From: Parvibaculum sp039680535
GTDB lineage: Bacteria; Pseudomonadota; Alphaproteobacteria; Parvibaculales; Parvibaculaceae
Direction of reading: 5' to 3'
Assembly (NCBI RefSeq): GCF_039680535.1
Contig: NZ_JBDKSS010000019.1
Location: 51,891-115,890 of the forward strand
DNA: 64,000 nt
Shown here: positions 10,028 to 19,197 of the stretch, piece after piece
How the letters are laid out: each line of letters opens with the position of its first letter
Numbering within the stretch: the first letter of the stretch is position 1
Program-made: the position numbers and the translations under genes
The notes under the pieces: model-generated
What the model saw: the letters and a program-made list of their open reading frames with translations, nothing else
Databases searched by the model: none
What the model was told of the DNA's origin: nothing

Positions 10028-11749
10028 ATGAGAGTGGGCCGCTACGCCATTGCGCTGGCGCTATGCATATGGGCGGGTGCTGCATTTGCGGAGGGGCGTG
10101 TGGCCGGCACCATGTCGCCGGTCGTCAGCGCGCTCGACACACTCGATCCCAACGCGGCACCGGCGCCGGAAGGGCTGCAATGGCGTATTCTCAAGCCTGA
10201 ATGGAGCGCCAGCGACGAGCGGGCCTATGGCGAATTCGTTCGTGCCATCGGGTTGAGCGAATGCCGTAGCGTCGATGAGTGCCTGAAAAGTCCGGCCAAC
10301 ATCTATCGCGCGAGCGACCCGGCGGGATTGAGTTTTTTCGCCGATTGCGCGGATCTTCCCTATGTCCTGCGGGCCTATTTTGCCTGGAAGAACGGCTTGC
10401 CGTTTTCCTATGTGAGCGGTGTCGCGGCGATCGGGGAGTCGAATGATCTGAGATATTCGCGCTATGGCAATTATGTATTCCAGCGCACCGATGTTTTGAC
10501 GCCCTCGGATGGGCGCTGGCCCAACGCCAGCTATGTGCTCACGAACATTGCCAATCAGATTTCAAGCGCCATGTATCGCTTTGCGCCGAAGCCGCAACAA
10601 GGCGACCTGTTCGACTTCTATCCTGTCCGGATTTCGCCGGCCGCCATCCGTCCGGGGACGAACATTTACGATCCCAACGGCCATGTTGCAGTGGTCTACG
10701 ATGTGGACGGCGAGGGCCGCATCCGCTTCATCGACAGCCACCCGGACAACAGCCTGACACGCGGCAGCTATGGGCACCGCTTCGTTCGCGCCTCGCCGCC
10801 GATGGGCGCTGGCTTCAAGAACTGGCGTCCGCTGAAGCTCGTCGGCGCGAGCCGGGCGGGCGATGGCTCCTATGTCGGCGGGTACATCGTCGCCGCGACG
10901 GACGGACAGTTGCCGAGTTGGTCGGATGAGCAGTTCTACGGCACCGCGCGGGGAAGCGGCTGGCAATCGGGACGCTTCGTCTACAAGGGTGAGACGCTGG
11001 ATTATTACGACTATGTGCGCCGCGCCGTGGCGGGGCATGACGTGATCTACGATCCTCTCGCCGAGACGCGGAGCATGGTGCGCGGGCTTTGCGACGACCT
11101 CCATTATCGCGCCATGGCGATCGATATCGCTGTGCAGGCCGGTCTGGACGCGCAGCCGCAGCCGGTGCGCCTGCCGGACAACATCTATGGCACGTCCGGC
11201 GATTGGGAAACCTATTCGACGCCATCTCGCGATGCGCGGCTCAAGGTGTCGTTCCAGGAGTTGAAGGATCAGGTTGCAAAGTTTCTTGCCTTGCACAAGG
11301 CGCGCAGTGCACACGTCGCCTATCGGGGCACGAACCTGGCGCGCGATCTCGCCACGGCCTACCGCGAAGAGGCCGGAGCCTGCGCGGTCGTCTGGACGGC
11401 CTCCGATGGAAGCAAACGCCAGATGAGCTTCGAGGAGGCGCGAAGGAGACTCTTCGATTTCTCCTTCGATCCCTATCAATGCCCGGAACGCCGCTGGGGC
11501 GCGCAAGGCGCCGAACTCGCCACCTGCCGCGACGGTGACGTCAAACGGCGCTGGTATGAGGCGGAGCGACGCCTCCGCAATCAGACCGAACGCACCTATG
11601 ATGTGAAGATGGGGTTCTCGCTCGAAGAGCTTCGTGCGGATGTGCCGGGAAGCGGGCAGGATGCGCCTCCCGATGTCGACGTCCTGAGCATGCTCGGCAG
11701 GGCAGCAGATGAAAAGTCAGCCTCCGCCATGGACGCGCTGAAACCCTGA
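10028..11749 (+). CDS. Secreted protein with possible cysteine-peptidase/transglutaminase-like fold
   Basis: The ATG at 10028 gives a 573-aa product opening with a clean signal peptide, MRVGRYAIALALCIWAGAAFA. I do not recognise a named family. Mature sequence features suggest a papain-like/NlpC-transglutaminase arrangement: a cysteine in FADCADLPYVLRAYFAWKNG, a histidine in NGHVAVVYD about 120 residues later, and an aspartate in RFIDSHPDNS. This order (Cys-His-Asp) fits such hydrolases but is inference. The C-terminal half is hydrophilic, without visible motifs. Periplasmic or exported location is likely. A start at 9962 would bury the signal peptide and is less likely. Confidence 0.6.
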   Translation: MRVGRYAIALALCIWAGAAFAEGRVAGTMSPVVSALDTLDPNAAPAPEGLQWRILKPEWSASDERAYGEFVRAIGLSECRSVDECLKSPANIYRASDPAGLSFFADCADLPYVLRAYFAWKNGLPFSYVSGVAAIGESNDLRYSRYGNYVFQRTDVLTPSDGRWPNASYVLTNIANQISSAMYRFAPKPQQGDLFDFYPVRISPAAIRPGTNIYDPNGHVAVVYDVDGEGRIRFIDSHPDNSLTRGSYGHRFVRASPPMGAGFKNWRPLKLVGASRAGDGSYVGGYIVAATDGQLPSWSDEQFYGTARGSGWQSGRFVYKGETLDYYDYVRRAVAGHDVIYDPLAETRSMVRGLCDDLHYRAMAIDIAVQAGLDAQPQPVRLPDNIYGTSGDWETYSTPSRDARLKVSFQELKDQVAKFLALHKARSAHVAYRGTNLARDLATAYREEAGACAVVWTASDGSKRQMSFEEARRRLFDFSFDPYQCPERRWGAQGAELATCRDGDVKRRWYEAERRLRNQTERTYDVKMGFSLEELRADVPGSGQDAPPDVDVLSMLGRAADEKSASAMDALKP

Positions 11750-11753
11750 CGCC

Positions 11754-12587
11754 TCAGAGGCGATACCAAAGGCCGAGCGTCAACGTCGTCTGGCGCAGGC
11801 TGTTCTGCCCGGCGATGGTGCGCATGCCGCCGAGTTCGAGCGAGATGCTGTCAGTGAACTGCTGCATGATGGAGAGACCGAGTTTGCTCGCGGCAACGCG
11901 CTGAACGGTGTCTTCGGCCTGTACCTTGCCTATCGAGGTGGAGCTCTCCGCTTTCATGAGCAGCATGGTGCTCACGAGAGGCCGCGTGCCGACCGTGACG
12001 TTGAGCTTGGCTTCTCCAGGCCGTCCCCCAGGTCGATAGCGGTAGCCGCCATAGGTGTCGGTAAAGCCCTTCATGCCGAGAAGGGTGAAGTTGCGGCCCA
12101 TGAAGAGGCCTATCTCGCCGTCTATGTCGCCGCGCCGGGAGCTGAAAGGATCGTCGCCGGATGTCGCGCCGTGCCGCACCGCGAGGCCTTGCAGGGCAAA
12201 CCGCGTTTCTCTCCATTCGCCAAGATCGACGCGCGCGCCGAGTTCCAGGCGCGAAATGGACTGCTGGGTGAACTCGTAGCCGAAATAGTCGGTGGTGTCG
12301 CGCGTCAGCGCGAGCGAGGAGAGGAGGGTGATATTGCTCGTCAGCCCATATTCAAGATAGGGCGCGAGTTCAACCTTCCGGTAGTCGCTATGCGGCACGA
12401 CCTTGCCAGTGGCGCCATATGCATCGTTGGCGCGTGTCGCGCTCAAAGGCATGATGACGAGCAGGTCGCCCTCCGCCATGGGCCAGGCGCCCGCCCATGC
12501 TGAATTATTGGCGCCCGCCGCGGCGACCAACCCCACAGAGGCGGCCAGCGCTGCGCGCAAAGCTCCGCCCGACCGTAAAAACCTCAC
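11754..12587 (-). CDS. Predicted outer-membrane beta-barrel protein
   Basis: A GTG start at 12587 gives 277 aa with a signal peptide (RAALAASVGLVAAAGANNSAWA). GGGGG about 8 bases upstream supports this start, and the longer frame to 12824 would run into the nitroreductase gene. The mature part alternates polar and hydrophobic residues in strands (VELAPYLEYGLTSNITLLSSLAL, LTLGLWYRL) and ends in an aromatic/leucine C-terminus, as outer-membrane barrels do. The ligand or transport role is unknown. Confidence 0.6.
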   Translation of the reverse strand: MRFLRSGGALRAALAASVGLVAAAGANNSAWAGAWPMAEGDLLVIMPLSATRANDAYGATGKVVPHSDYRKVELAPYLEYGLTSNITLLSSLALTRDTTDYFGYEFTQQSISRLELGARVDLGEWRETRFALQGLAVRHGATSGDDPFSSRRGDIDGEIGLFMGRNFTLLGMKGFTDTYGGYRYRPGGRPGEAKLNVTVGTRPLVSTMLLMKAESSTSIGKVQAEDTVQRVAASKLGLSIMQQFTDSISLELGGMRTIAGQNSLRQTTLTLGLWYRL

Positions 12588-12689
12588 GGAATGCCCCCTT
12601 GTTTGCCCGGCGCGATGTTGCTGCGCGGGGTTGCAGGTGTAAAGGGTGATGCATAGTTTTCCTGCAATCTCAAAGGTAAGGAATCTGAC

Positions 12690-13271
12690 GTGCCGCGTTC
12701 CCAGGAAACCATCGACCTGCTGCTCTCCCGCCGCTCCGTAAAGCCGCTGACCATGGTCGAGCCGGGACCCGATGACGCCGATCTCGAAATCATGCTGAGG
12801 GCAGCGTCGCGCGTGCCCGATCACGGGAAGCTCGCCCCCTGGCGTTTCATCGTCTTCAAGGGCGATGCGCGGGCGAAGTTCGGGAGAATCCTGCGCGACA
12901 TTTTCGCAGAGGAGGAACCTCGCGCGGATGAAGACCGGCTGAAGCTCGAAGAGCGGCGCTTTCTGCAGGCGCCTCTCGTCGTCGCCGTGATTTCGCGGAT
13001 TGTGCCGAGCAAGAAGGCGCCCGAATGGGAGCAGCGCCTTTCCGCCGGTGCGGCATGCCAGAACATGCTGATCGCCGCGACGGCATTGGGCTATGTCGGC
13101 GCATGGCTGACCGAGTGGTATTCCTATAGCGACAAGGTCGCGAAGGCGCTGGGGCTCGGCGACAACGAGCGCTTCGCAGGCTTCATTTATTTCGGCAGTC
13201 CGAGCCAGCCCAAAGACGAACGAGAGCGTCCGGCTCTTTCCGACATCGTGACGGAGTGGAAGGCCGACTAG
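12690..13271 (+). CDS. Nitroreductase family FMN enzyme (YdjA-like)
   Basis: This 193-aa protein has the short YdjA/TdsD-type nitroreductase layout. It has an N-terminal FMN phosphate-binding RRSVKPL, then RVPDHGKLAPWRFIVF, a helical middle and AACQNMLIAATALGYVGAWLTEW near the C-terminal flavin site. The enzyme probably dimerises and uses NAD(P)H to reduce nitro or other electrophilic substrates; the natural substrate is unknown. It is divergently transcribed from the barrel-protein gene, with about 100 bases between them. Confidence 0.88.
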   Translation: MPRSQETIDLLLSRRSVKPLTMVEPGPDDADLEIMLRAASRVPDHGKLAPWRFIVFKGDARAKFGRILRDIFAEEEPRADEDRLKLEERRFLQAPLVVAVISRIVPSKKAPEWEQRLSAGAACQNMLIAATALGYVGAWLTEWYSYSDKVAKALGLGDNERFAGFIYFGSPSQPKDERERPALSDIVTEWKAD

Positions 13272-13280
13272 GAAGGGCGC

Positions 13281-13541
13281 TCAGCTGCTGCCATCCTGGC
13301 GGGTCGCGATGATCTGCCCATGACGCAGAGCGACAGTCTGCGTGGCCGGACGGGCGGGCCGATCCGAAAGCTCCATGCCGAACAGCGCATGGCGATGATC
13401 GAAGGCGTAGGCAGCATTCACGATGACGAGCAGCATGCCGGTCGCGATGCCGGCAATATGGCTCTGAATATAGGTGAGCCCCGTGATGGCTACGCCGGCG
13501 AGAAATAGAAGGAACGCGAAGGCGATCTTGACGGTCCTCAT
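13281..13541 (-). CDS. Small inner-membrane protein, hypothetical
   Basis: This 86-aa protein has two hydrophobic segments: KIAFAFLLFLAGVAITGLTYIQ at the N-terminus and IAGIATGMLLVIVNAAYAFDHRH after it. A polar tail of about 30 residues follows. No family is recognised. GGAGGAACACG upstream of the ATG provides a ribosome-binding site. It sits between two convergent or divergent neighbours and shows no operon partner. Confidence 0.5.
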   Translation of the reverse strand: MRTVKIAFAFLLFLAGVAITGLTYIQSHIAGIATGMLLVIVNAAYAFDHRHALFGMELSDRPARPATQTVALRHGQIIATRQDGSS

Positions 13542-13612
13542 CGGCGTGTTCCTCCTGTTCGTCAGGCCGCAACATTTAACAGTATAATCCGGCCCCGCTT
13601 CAAAGCAGAAAT

Positions 13613-14377
13613 GTGAAGGTTATGCCCGGTTCCGACATGCCCTATCCGGTTAAAGGCCCGCAACGGGGGTCGGAAATCAGGGCCGTTCTCTTCGACAAGG
13701 ACGGTACGCTTTTCAGCTATCACGAGACCTGGGGGCCGATCCTGCGCGAAGCGGCGGCCATGGCCGCGGAAGGGGATGAAGGCCTTGTTCCGCGCCTGCT
13801 CGAGGCGGTGGGCTACAACGCGGCGACGGGACGGATCGGAGCGGGCACCGTGTTTGCGGCCGGCGAGACCGTGGAACTCGCGACGCTCTGGAACAAGCTC
13901 GGCGTCAAGCGGGAGGTGAGGCGGCTCGTGGAAGATCTCGACAGCCTTTTCGCGCGAGAAGCGCCGCGCCGGTCGCACCCGGTGACAGATCTGCAGGTGC
14001 TCTTTTCCACATTGCGCCAACGGGGGCTTCGCCTCGGTCTGGCGACCAATGACGGAGAAGCATCCGCGTTTGCCACCATCGCGCGGTTTGGTCTCGCCGA
14101 GCATCTCGAGTTTCATTGCGGCTACGACAGCGGCTATGGCGCGAAGCCCTTGCCCGGCATGGTCAACGCATTTTGCGCGGCAGTGGGTGTCGGGCCGGAG
14201 GCCGTCGCGGTGGTGGGGGACAACAGCCACGACCTTGACATGGGGCGCGCCGCGGGTGCCGGACTTCTGGTCGGTGTACTGACGGGTACGAGCGCGCGCG
14301 GCGACCTCGCGCCGCTTGCCGATGCGGTCATCGACAGCATTGCCGATCTGCCGATGCTGCTGGACGAGCGCGGCTGA
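13613..14377 (+). CDS. HAD-superfamily hydrolase (phosphoglycolate-phosphatase-like)
   Basis: This 254-aa HAD type IA phosphatase has all four motifs: DKDGTL with nucleophile and acid aspartates (about residue 28), the motif II threonine in LATNDGEAS, the lysine in YGAKPLPGMV, and the motif IV acids in VVGDNSHDLDMGRAAGA. A helical cap (residues 40-120) lies between motifs I and II. Family members dephosphorylate small metabolites such as phosphoglycolate. The substrate cannot be told from sequence. The ATG at 13613 could be replaced by ATGs at 13622 or 13637. Confidence 0.85.
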   Translation: MKVMPGSDMPYPVKGPQRGSEIRAVLFDKDGTLFSYHETWGPILREAAAMAAEGDEGLVPRLLEAVGYNAATGRIGAGTVFAAGETVELATLWNKLGVKREVRRLVEDLDSLFAREAPRRSHPVTDLQVLFSTLRQRGLRLGLATNDGEASAFATIARFGLAEHLEFHCGYDSGYGAKPLPGMVNAFCAAVGVGPEAVAVVGDNSHDLDMGRAAGAGLLVGVLTGTSARGDLAPLADAVIDSIADLPMLLDERG

Positions 14378-14379
14378 TC

Positions 14380-15189
14380 TCAGCCGAGATCCCAGATGGA
14401 CTTGAAATCTCGAACCTCGCCCAGCAGGCGCTGCGCGGGCGTCTTCTTGTCGATATGGCCGATCAGGCTTCGATATGTGTCGAAGCCACAAAGATCCTGC
14501 AGGCGCGGCTCGAATGTGCGGACGACTTCGAGCGGCAGACCCAGTTGCTGGTTTTCCTGCTGCCGGATGAAGCCCGCGCAATAATTCATTGCGATTCCGA
14601 CGCGCCGCGCGCCCGACTTGTTGGCGCCGCCGCCATGCCACAGGCTGCCATGCCAGATGAGGACCGAGCCTTTCGGCATTTCGGCGGCGATGCTGTCATA
14701 GTCCTGCCCGTAGTTGGGAGAGGCGTCGCGCTTGTGGGAACCGGGAATGATCCGCGTTGCGCCGTTCTCCTCGGTGAAGTCGGTGAGAGCCCACATGGAG
14801 TTGCAGACGAACGGCGCGTGCGGCTTCTGCACCGGCATGATCTGGTCGTCGGCATGAATGGGCTGCGCCCGTTCACCGGGATCTATCGAGATCGAGGATA
14901 GGGAAGACACGAGGCATCCTTCGTCCAGAACGCCTTCGACGATCGGTAGCACGAGCGGATGCGTCGGAATCCGCTCGAAGACCTTGCCATGCGCGAGGAG
15001 GTTATAGATGCGGACCGTATGATGGCCCTCGAAGCCGTTGCGCGCGGGCTCGACGCCGAGTTCGTATTCGAGCCGTAAGAGCGCGGCATTCAACGCAACG
15101 AGATGGTCCGGGTCGATCGCATTCTCGACGATGGTGTAGCCATCTTTCTCGATGGCTCTGAGATGCTTTTCGAGGTCTTTGTCATCCAT
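14380..15189 (-). CDS. Phytanoyl-CoA dioxygenase family protein
   Basis: This 269-aa product is counted from the ATG at 15189, which has GGAGGGAG nine bases upstream. The longer frame to 15363 has no such site. The Fe(II)/2-oxoglutarate ligands appear as HAD in PIHADDQIM, with a distal histidine in LWHGGGANKSGARRVGIAMNY and the 2-oxoglutarate arginine following it. PhyH-family enzymes hydroxylate varied small molecules. The neighbours do not define the substrate. The TPR oxygenase gene next door is a second non-heme iron enzyme on the same strand. Confidence 0.85.
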   Translation of the reverse strand: MDDKDLEKHLRAIEKDGYTIVENAIDPDHLVALNAALLRLEYELGVEPARNGFEGHHTVRIYNLLAHGKVFERIPTHPLVLPIVEGVLDEGCLVSSLSSISIDPGERAQPIHADDQIMPVQKPHAPFVCNSMWALTDFTEENGATRIIPGSHKRDASPNYGQDYDSIAAEMPKGSVLIWHGSLWHGGGANKSGARRVGIAMNYCAGFIRQQENQQLGLPLEVVRTFEPRLQDLCGFDTYRSLIGHIDKKTPAQRLLGEVRDFKSIWDLG

Positions 15190-15399
15190 GCAGGCTCCCT
15201 CCCCGGAGTGATGATGAAAAGGTCTCTCGAAGACAGCATAGCGCTTCAGGCCGAATGGGAAACTGTTTATGTTACCAAATGGGTTCGGCGTGAACGGACC
15301 GAAGCCGGGGGTTTCGCCTCCGACTGCCTCAAAATGAAACTCCTGACCTCTTGTGCGCTGCAATAATGCCTTTCGGAAATCATCCGCAGGCGCCGTATT

Positions 15400-16833
15400 T
15401 CATTTCCGCCAGCTTGTCGGCTTCACGTCGAAGGCGATGCTGATGCGCTGCACCTCGCCGCTGAAGGGCAGGGTGCGGTGGAAGAGGTAGGAAGGGAAGA
15501 AGAAGGCGTCGCCCTCGCGCGGCTCGAAGGTCAGGGTATGAGGCTCAAAATCGGCATCGAATTCCGGCGGAGGATTGCCGAATTCGATCCAGCCGTCGCG
15601 CGCTTCTCCGGTGCCCATGGTCGGCGGGAGCGCGACGTAATAAGCGCCGCTCATCCAGCCGCCGGTGTGAATATGCGAATGCTGGTGGCCGCCTTCGGAT
15701 AGAAGCGTGCCCCACATGTCGAGCGTATAGGCTTCCGGCACCATGCCGAAGAACGGATGATGTTTCTCACGCCTGATCGCATCGAAGTGTCTGTCGATGG
15801 CGATGCGGAGCATTTTCTCGAATGTGAGAAACGGCTCTCGCGGATTGTCGAGCAGGAGGCCGGTCTGTCCGCCCTTGCGCGTCGCCTTGCCCGTCGGTTC
15901 CCAGACGGTGGTCGGATCTGCGCGCAACGCTTCGGCAAGTGCCTTGTTGAAGTCGGCGATGGAGGCATAGCCCTCGGGCGGCGTCAGCGTGACACGCGTA
16001 ATCAGGCGCGCCATCTCGGCGCGAAAGCCGGCGGGCATCTGGCCAAGCTCCTGCGCGCGCGCAAAAGGAAACCACGCGGCGGCGCGACGCTCGGGCCCGA
16101 ACTTGGAGAGCGCGCGATCGAAGATTTCCGCCGCTTCGCGTGCTTGTCCGCGACGAAGCTTCACCATGCCGAGGCTGACATAGGAAAGCCCGTCCTTCGG
16201 ATCGAGCGAACTTGCCTTTTCATAGGCCGCTTCGGCGGCAGCGAGATCGCCGCGCTTCTGTTCGATATTGCCGAGATTGCCATAGGCGGCGGCGAATTTG
16301 GGTTCGATGGCGATGGACTTGCGGAAAAGCTCCGCCGCTTCGTCGAGGCGATCCTGACGGAACACGACCATGCCGAGCAGCGTGACGGTTGCAGGGTTTC
16401 CCGGTTCGATCTCAAGCGCGCGGCGAAAGGCCTGTTCCGCCGTGGCGAAATGGCCGGCGCGTTGGGCGATCTGTCCGAGCGTCAGATGAAAAAGCGGATT
16501 GCGCGGGAACGCCTCGGCGGCGCGGGCATAGTGATCCTCGGCTTCCGCCCACAAATGCTTCGCCTGCAGCAGCCGGCCGAGATTGACCCATGGCACCGGC
16601 GAGTGGGGCGCTAGCTCCAATGCGCGACGCAGAAGCGGCTCGGCCTCCGTCGTTGCGCCGCGATCGATGAGCACGGCCGCGAGCATCGACATGGTTTCGG
16701 CGTCGTCGGGTTGATCCGACAAAAGCGCGCGCGCCTTGGCTTCCGCCTGGCCTCTCTTGTTCGTCTGGATGAGGCCGAGGATTTCCTTGCGCCGCTCGAT
16801 GATATTGATCGGCATTTGCGTCTGATCGCTCAC
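15400..16833 (-). CDS. TPR protein with C-terminal 2OG-Fe(II) oxygenase domain
   Basis: The 477-aa protein has an N-terminal array of about six tetratricopeptide repeats (residues 10-240; recurring LAxxxxxRGxxxEAExxxRRALELxPxxP pattern). A C-terminal 2OG-FeII_Oxy_5-like domain follows (residues 290-475). Iron ligands are likely the histidines of HQHSHIHTGGWMSGAYYV and SYLFHRTLPFSG, with the 2OG arginine in VQRISIAFD. The TPRs probably dock a protein substrate, as in prolyl or asparaginyl hydroxylase-like proteins. That is inference. Confidence 0.85.
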   Translation of the reverse strand: MSDQTQMPINIIERRKEILGLIQTNKRGQAEAKARALLSDQPDDAETMSMLAAVLIDRGATTEAEPLLRRALELAPHSPVPWVNLGRLLQAKHLWAEAEDHYARAAEAFPRNPLFHLTLGQIAQRAGHFATAEQAFRRALEIEPGNPATVTLLGMVVFRQDRLDEAAELFRKSIAIEPKFAAAYGNLGNIEQKRGDLAAAEAAYEKASSLDPKDGLSYVSLGMVKLRRGQAREAAEIFDRALSKFGPERRAAAWFPFARAQELGQMPAGFRAEMARLITRVTLTPPEGYASIADFNKALAEALRADPTTVWEPTGKATRKGGQTGLLLDNPREPFLTFEKMLRIAIDRHFDAIRREKHHPFFGMVPEAYTLDMWGTLLSEGGHQHSHIHTGGWMSGAYYVALPPTMGTGEARDGWIEFGNPPPEFDADFEPHTLTFEPREGDAFFFPSYLFHRTLPFSGEVQRISIAFDVKPTSWRK

Positions 16834-16896
16834 GTTATGTCTCGCATTTGGCTATGGCCACAAGCTGCACGGCGCAGGGAGTGGCGTCAATCTGCG

Positions 16897-17820
16897 TCAG
16901 GCGGTGACGGGATTGGGGAGAGGCGCGCCCGCGAAGAAGGCGTCGAGATTGGCGATGGAAGCGTTGAGCATGGATTGCAGCGCTTCGATGCTCGCGCCGC
17001 CGATATGGGGCGTCAGCACGAGATTGGACAGCTCGCGCAGGTCGGCGCGGATATGGTCCGGTTCGCCTTCGAACACGTCGAGACCGGCGCCGGCCAGCTT
17101 GCCGGACTTGAGCGCGGAGACGAGCGCCTCTTCGTCGATGGCGGAGCCGCGCGTTATGTTGACGATATGGCCACGGGACCCGAGCGCCTCGATGAGTTCG
17201 GCGTTGACCATGTGGCGGTTGGTGTCGTCGGCGCGGTGGGCGAGCACCAGCGCGTCTGCCCAGGTCGCGAGCGCAAGCGGCGTCTCGAAATATCGGTAGG
17301 GAGAGGTCTCGCGCTTGCTGCGGCTGTAATACCCGATCTCGGTTTCGAATGCGGCGAGGCGAGACGCAATTTTCTCGCCGATGGCGCCAAGGCCGATAAT
17401 GCCGATCTTGCGTCCGGTGAGGCCGGGCGAGAAGAGCAGCCGGGCGGCGGCATCGCCGCGCCAGACGCCTGCGCGCATGAGCCTGTCGCCGGTGGCGACG
17501 TGGCGGATGGAGGCGAGGAGGAGAGCGACTGCGAGATCGGCAACGGCGGCGGCATTTGCGCCCACCGTGTTCGTCACCCTGATGCCGCGCCGCGTTGCTT
17601 CCGCGACGTCGATGCCTTCATGGCCCGAACCGATGCAGGCGATGATGCGCAGCTTCGGCATCGCGTCCATTTCCTTCGCAGCGGTGACGGAAGCGCCGGC
17701 AAGGAGAATTGCTTCGGCCTCATGCCGCTGCGCCGGATCGGTGATCAGCGTGAATTTCCCGGACAACTGGTCCTGAAAGGCCTTGCCGAGCGGGACAGCA
17801 AGAAAGACGGGCGGCTTCAT
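16897..17820 (-). CDS. D-2-hydroxyacid dehydrogenase
   Basis: This 307-aa protein of the D-isomer-specific 2-hydroxyacid dehydrogenase family has a Rossmann motif IGIIGLGAIGEKIASRL (about residue 140). The catalytic trio is visible as the arginine in NITRGSAIDEE, the glutamate in DVFEGEP and the histidine in LTPHIGGAS. It reduces 2-keto acids with NAD(P)H; glyoxylate/hydroxypyruvate or branched keto acids are plausible. It lies 16 bases after the CoA-ester lyase gene and is likely the last gene of a MaoC-lyase-dehydrogenase operon. Confidence 0.9.
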   Translation of the reverse strand: MKPPVFLAVPLGKAFQDQLSGKFTLITDPAQRHEAEAILLAGASVTAAKEMDAMPKLRIIACIGSGHEGIDVAEATRRGIRVTNTVGANAAAVADLAVALLLASIRHVATGDRLMRAGVWRGDAAARLLFSPGLTGRKIGIIGLGAIGEKIASRLAAFETEIGYYSRSKRETSPYRYFETPLALATWADALVLAHRADDTNRHMVNAELIEALGSRGHIVNITRGSAIDEEALVSALKSGKLAGAGLDVFEGEPDHIRADLRELSNLVLTPHIGGASIEALQSMLNASIANLDAFFAGAPLPNPVTA

Positions 17821-17836
17821 GGGAACCTTCCGGGCC

Positions 17837-18712
17837 TCAGGCGGACTGCGCCGCTTCGGCGCGCGCGATCAATGCCTGAGCCTGCTTCAGATGCGGAATG
17901 TCGAGCATGACACCGTCGAGAGCGACGACGCCGACGTCGCCTGCCTTCGCGAAGGCATCGACGATGGCGCGGGCATGGGCCACGTCTTCTTCCGAAGGCG
18001 TGAAGACGCGGTTGATGAGCGGCACCTGCGCCGGATGGATCGCCATCTTGGCAGTGAAGCCGTCGCGCACGGCCTCGCGCGCTTCGGCGATGAAGCCCGT
18101 TTCGTCGCGGAAATCCTTGTAGACGCCATCGAGCGGAATGACGCCTGCTGCGACCGCGCCTGCAAGCGTCAGCGTGCGGGCGAGGCGATAGGGCTCGGTA
18201 TAGTTCCCGCCATCGTCCTTGTTGCTGCGCGCGCCGAGAGCTGTGGCGAGGTCTTCCGCGCCCCATGTCAGCGCGAAGAGGCGAGGGCTTGCGCCTGCAT
18301 AGGTGCCGAGATTGAAGAGCGAGGCGGCGGTTTCCGTTGCCACGCAGAAGAGTTTCGTGGCGCCCGCCTCGATGCCCGCCTCACGTTCGATATGGTCGAG
18401 CGTGGCTGCGACCTTCCGCACGCAGTCGCCGGAAATGGTCTTGGGCACCATGATGGCGAAGGGGCGATGCGCGACGACGGCCTTCAGGTCGTCTTCCCAG
18501 AGCGGCGTGTCGAGCGCATTCATGCGGACGCAGATGCGCGGGCCAGTGGCGGATGCGCTTTTCAGATAGTCGCGCGCATTGGCTCGCGCGGCTTCCTTGT
18601 TCGACAGAGCGACCGAGTCCTCCAGATCGAGGATCAGAGCATCGGCGCCGGTGGAGGCGGCCTTGGCGAGCTTCTTGTCGCTGTCGGCCGGAATGAAAAG
18701 GAAGGAACGCAT
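17837..18712 (-). CDS. HpcH/HpaI-family CoA-ester lyase (citrate-lyase beta / malyl-CoA lyase type)
   Basis: This 291-aa TIM-barrel lyase has an N-terminal RSFLFIPADSDKKLAKA and the acid-rich metal site LILDLEDSVA. A conserved arginine follows in ICVRMNALDTP, and ALTWGAEDLATALGA comes later. Family members cleave malyl-, citramalyl- or methylmalyl-CoA into acetyl- or propionyl-CoA plus an oxo acid. It starts 2 bases after the MaoC gene stop. The MaoC plus lyase pair suggests hydration of an enoyl-CoA (mesaconyl-type) followed by retro-aldol cleavage, which is inference. Confidence 0.88.
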   Translation of the reverse strand: MRSFLFIPADSDKKLAKAASTGADALILDLEDSVALSNKEAARANARDYLKSASATGPRICVRMNALDTPLWEDDLKAVVAHRPFAIMVPKTISGDCVRKVAATLDHIEREAGIEAGATKLFCVATETAASLFNLGTYAGASPRLFALTWGAEDLATALGARSNKDDGGNYTEPYRLARTLTLAGAVAAGVIPLDGVYKDFRDETGFIAEAREAVRDGFTAKMAIHPAQVPLINRVFTPSEEDVAHARAIVDAFAKAGDVGVVALDGVMLDIPHLKQAQALIARAEAAQSA

Positions 18713-18714
18713 GA

Positions 18715-19197
18715 TCAGACCTCGACCGCCTCGGCTCCGCGCGCATGCATGAAGGCCTGCCGCGTGCAGGAGGCGACTTCCTCGCCGCGCTGGTTATAGG
18801 CCTTGTGCTCGAAGGTCACGATGCCGGCATTGGGACGCGATTTGGAGCGCCGCTTGCCGAGCACACGCGTTTCGACGCGCAGCGTATCTCCCTGAAAAAC
18901 GGGCTTGGGGAATACCACATCCGTCATGCCGAGATTGGCGATGGTCGTTCCATGGGTGGTGTCATGGACCGAAATGCCGATCATCAGGCCGAGTGTGAAG
19001 AGGCTGTTGACCAGCGGCCTGCCGAACTCGGTCTCGGTTGCCGCGTAATGGTGGTCGAGATGAAGCGCCGCCGGGTTCATCGTCATGGTCGAGAAGAGCA
19101 CGTTGTCGGTCTCGGTCACGGTGCGCGTGATCGAATGCCTGAAAAGCTGACCGTCCTGAAAGTCGTCGAAAAGAAGTCCCGGCATCTCATCTCCCAT
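18715..19197 (-). CDS. MaoC-family (R)-specific enoyl-CoA hydratase
   Basis: This 160-aa hot-dog-fold protein has the hydratase region TETDNVLFSTMTMNPAALHLDHHYAATE and PLVNSLFTLGLMIGISVHDTT, matching MaoC-like dehydratases. Here the Asp-x-x-x-x-His catalytic pair is represented by the NPAALHLDHHYA segment. It hydrates trans-2-enoyl-CoA thioesters. It is the first gene of the minus-strand operon with the CoA-ester lyase and the hydroxyacid dehydrogenase. Confidence 0.87.
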   Translation of the reverse strand: MGDEMPGLLFDDFQDGQLFRHSITRTVTETDNVLFSTMTMNPAALHLDHHYAATETEFGRPLVNSLFTLGLMIGISVHDTTHGTTIANLGMTDVVFPKPVFQGDTLRVETRVLGKRRSKSRPNAGIVTFEHKAYNQRGEEVASCTRQAFMHARGAEAVEV

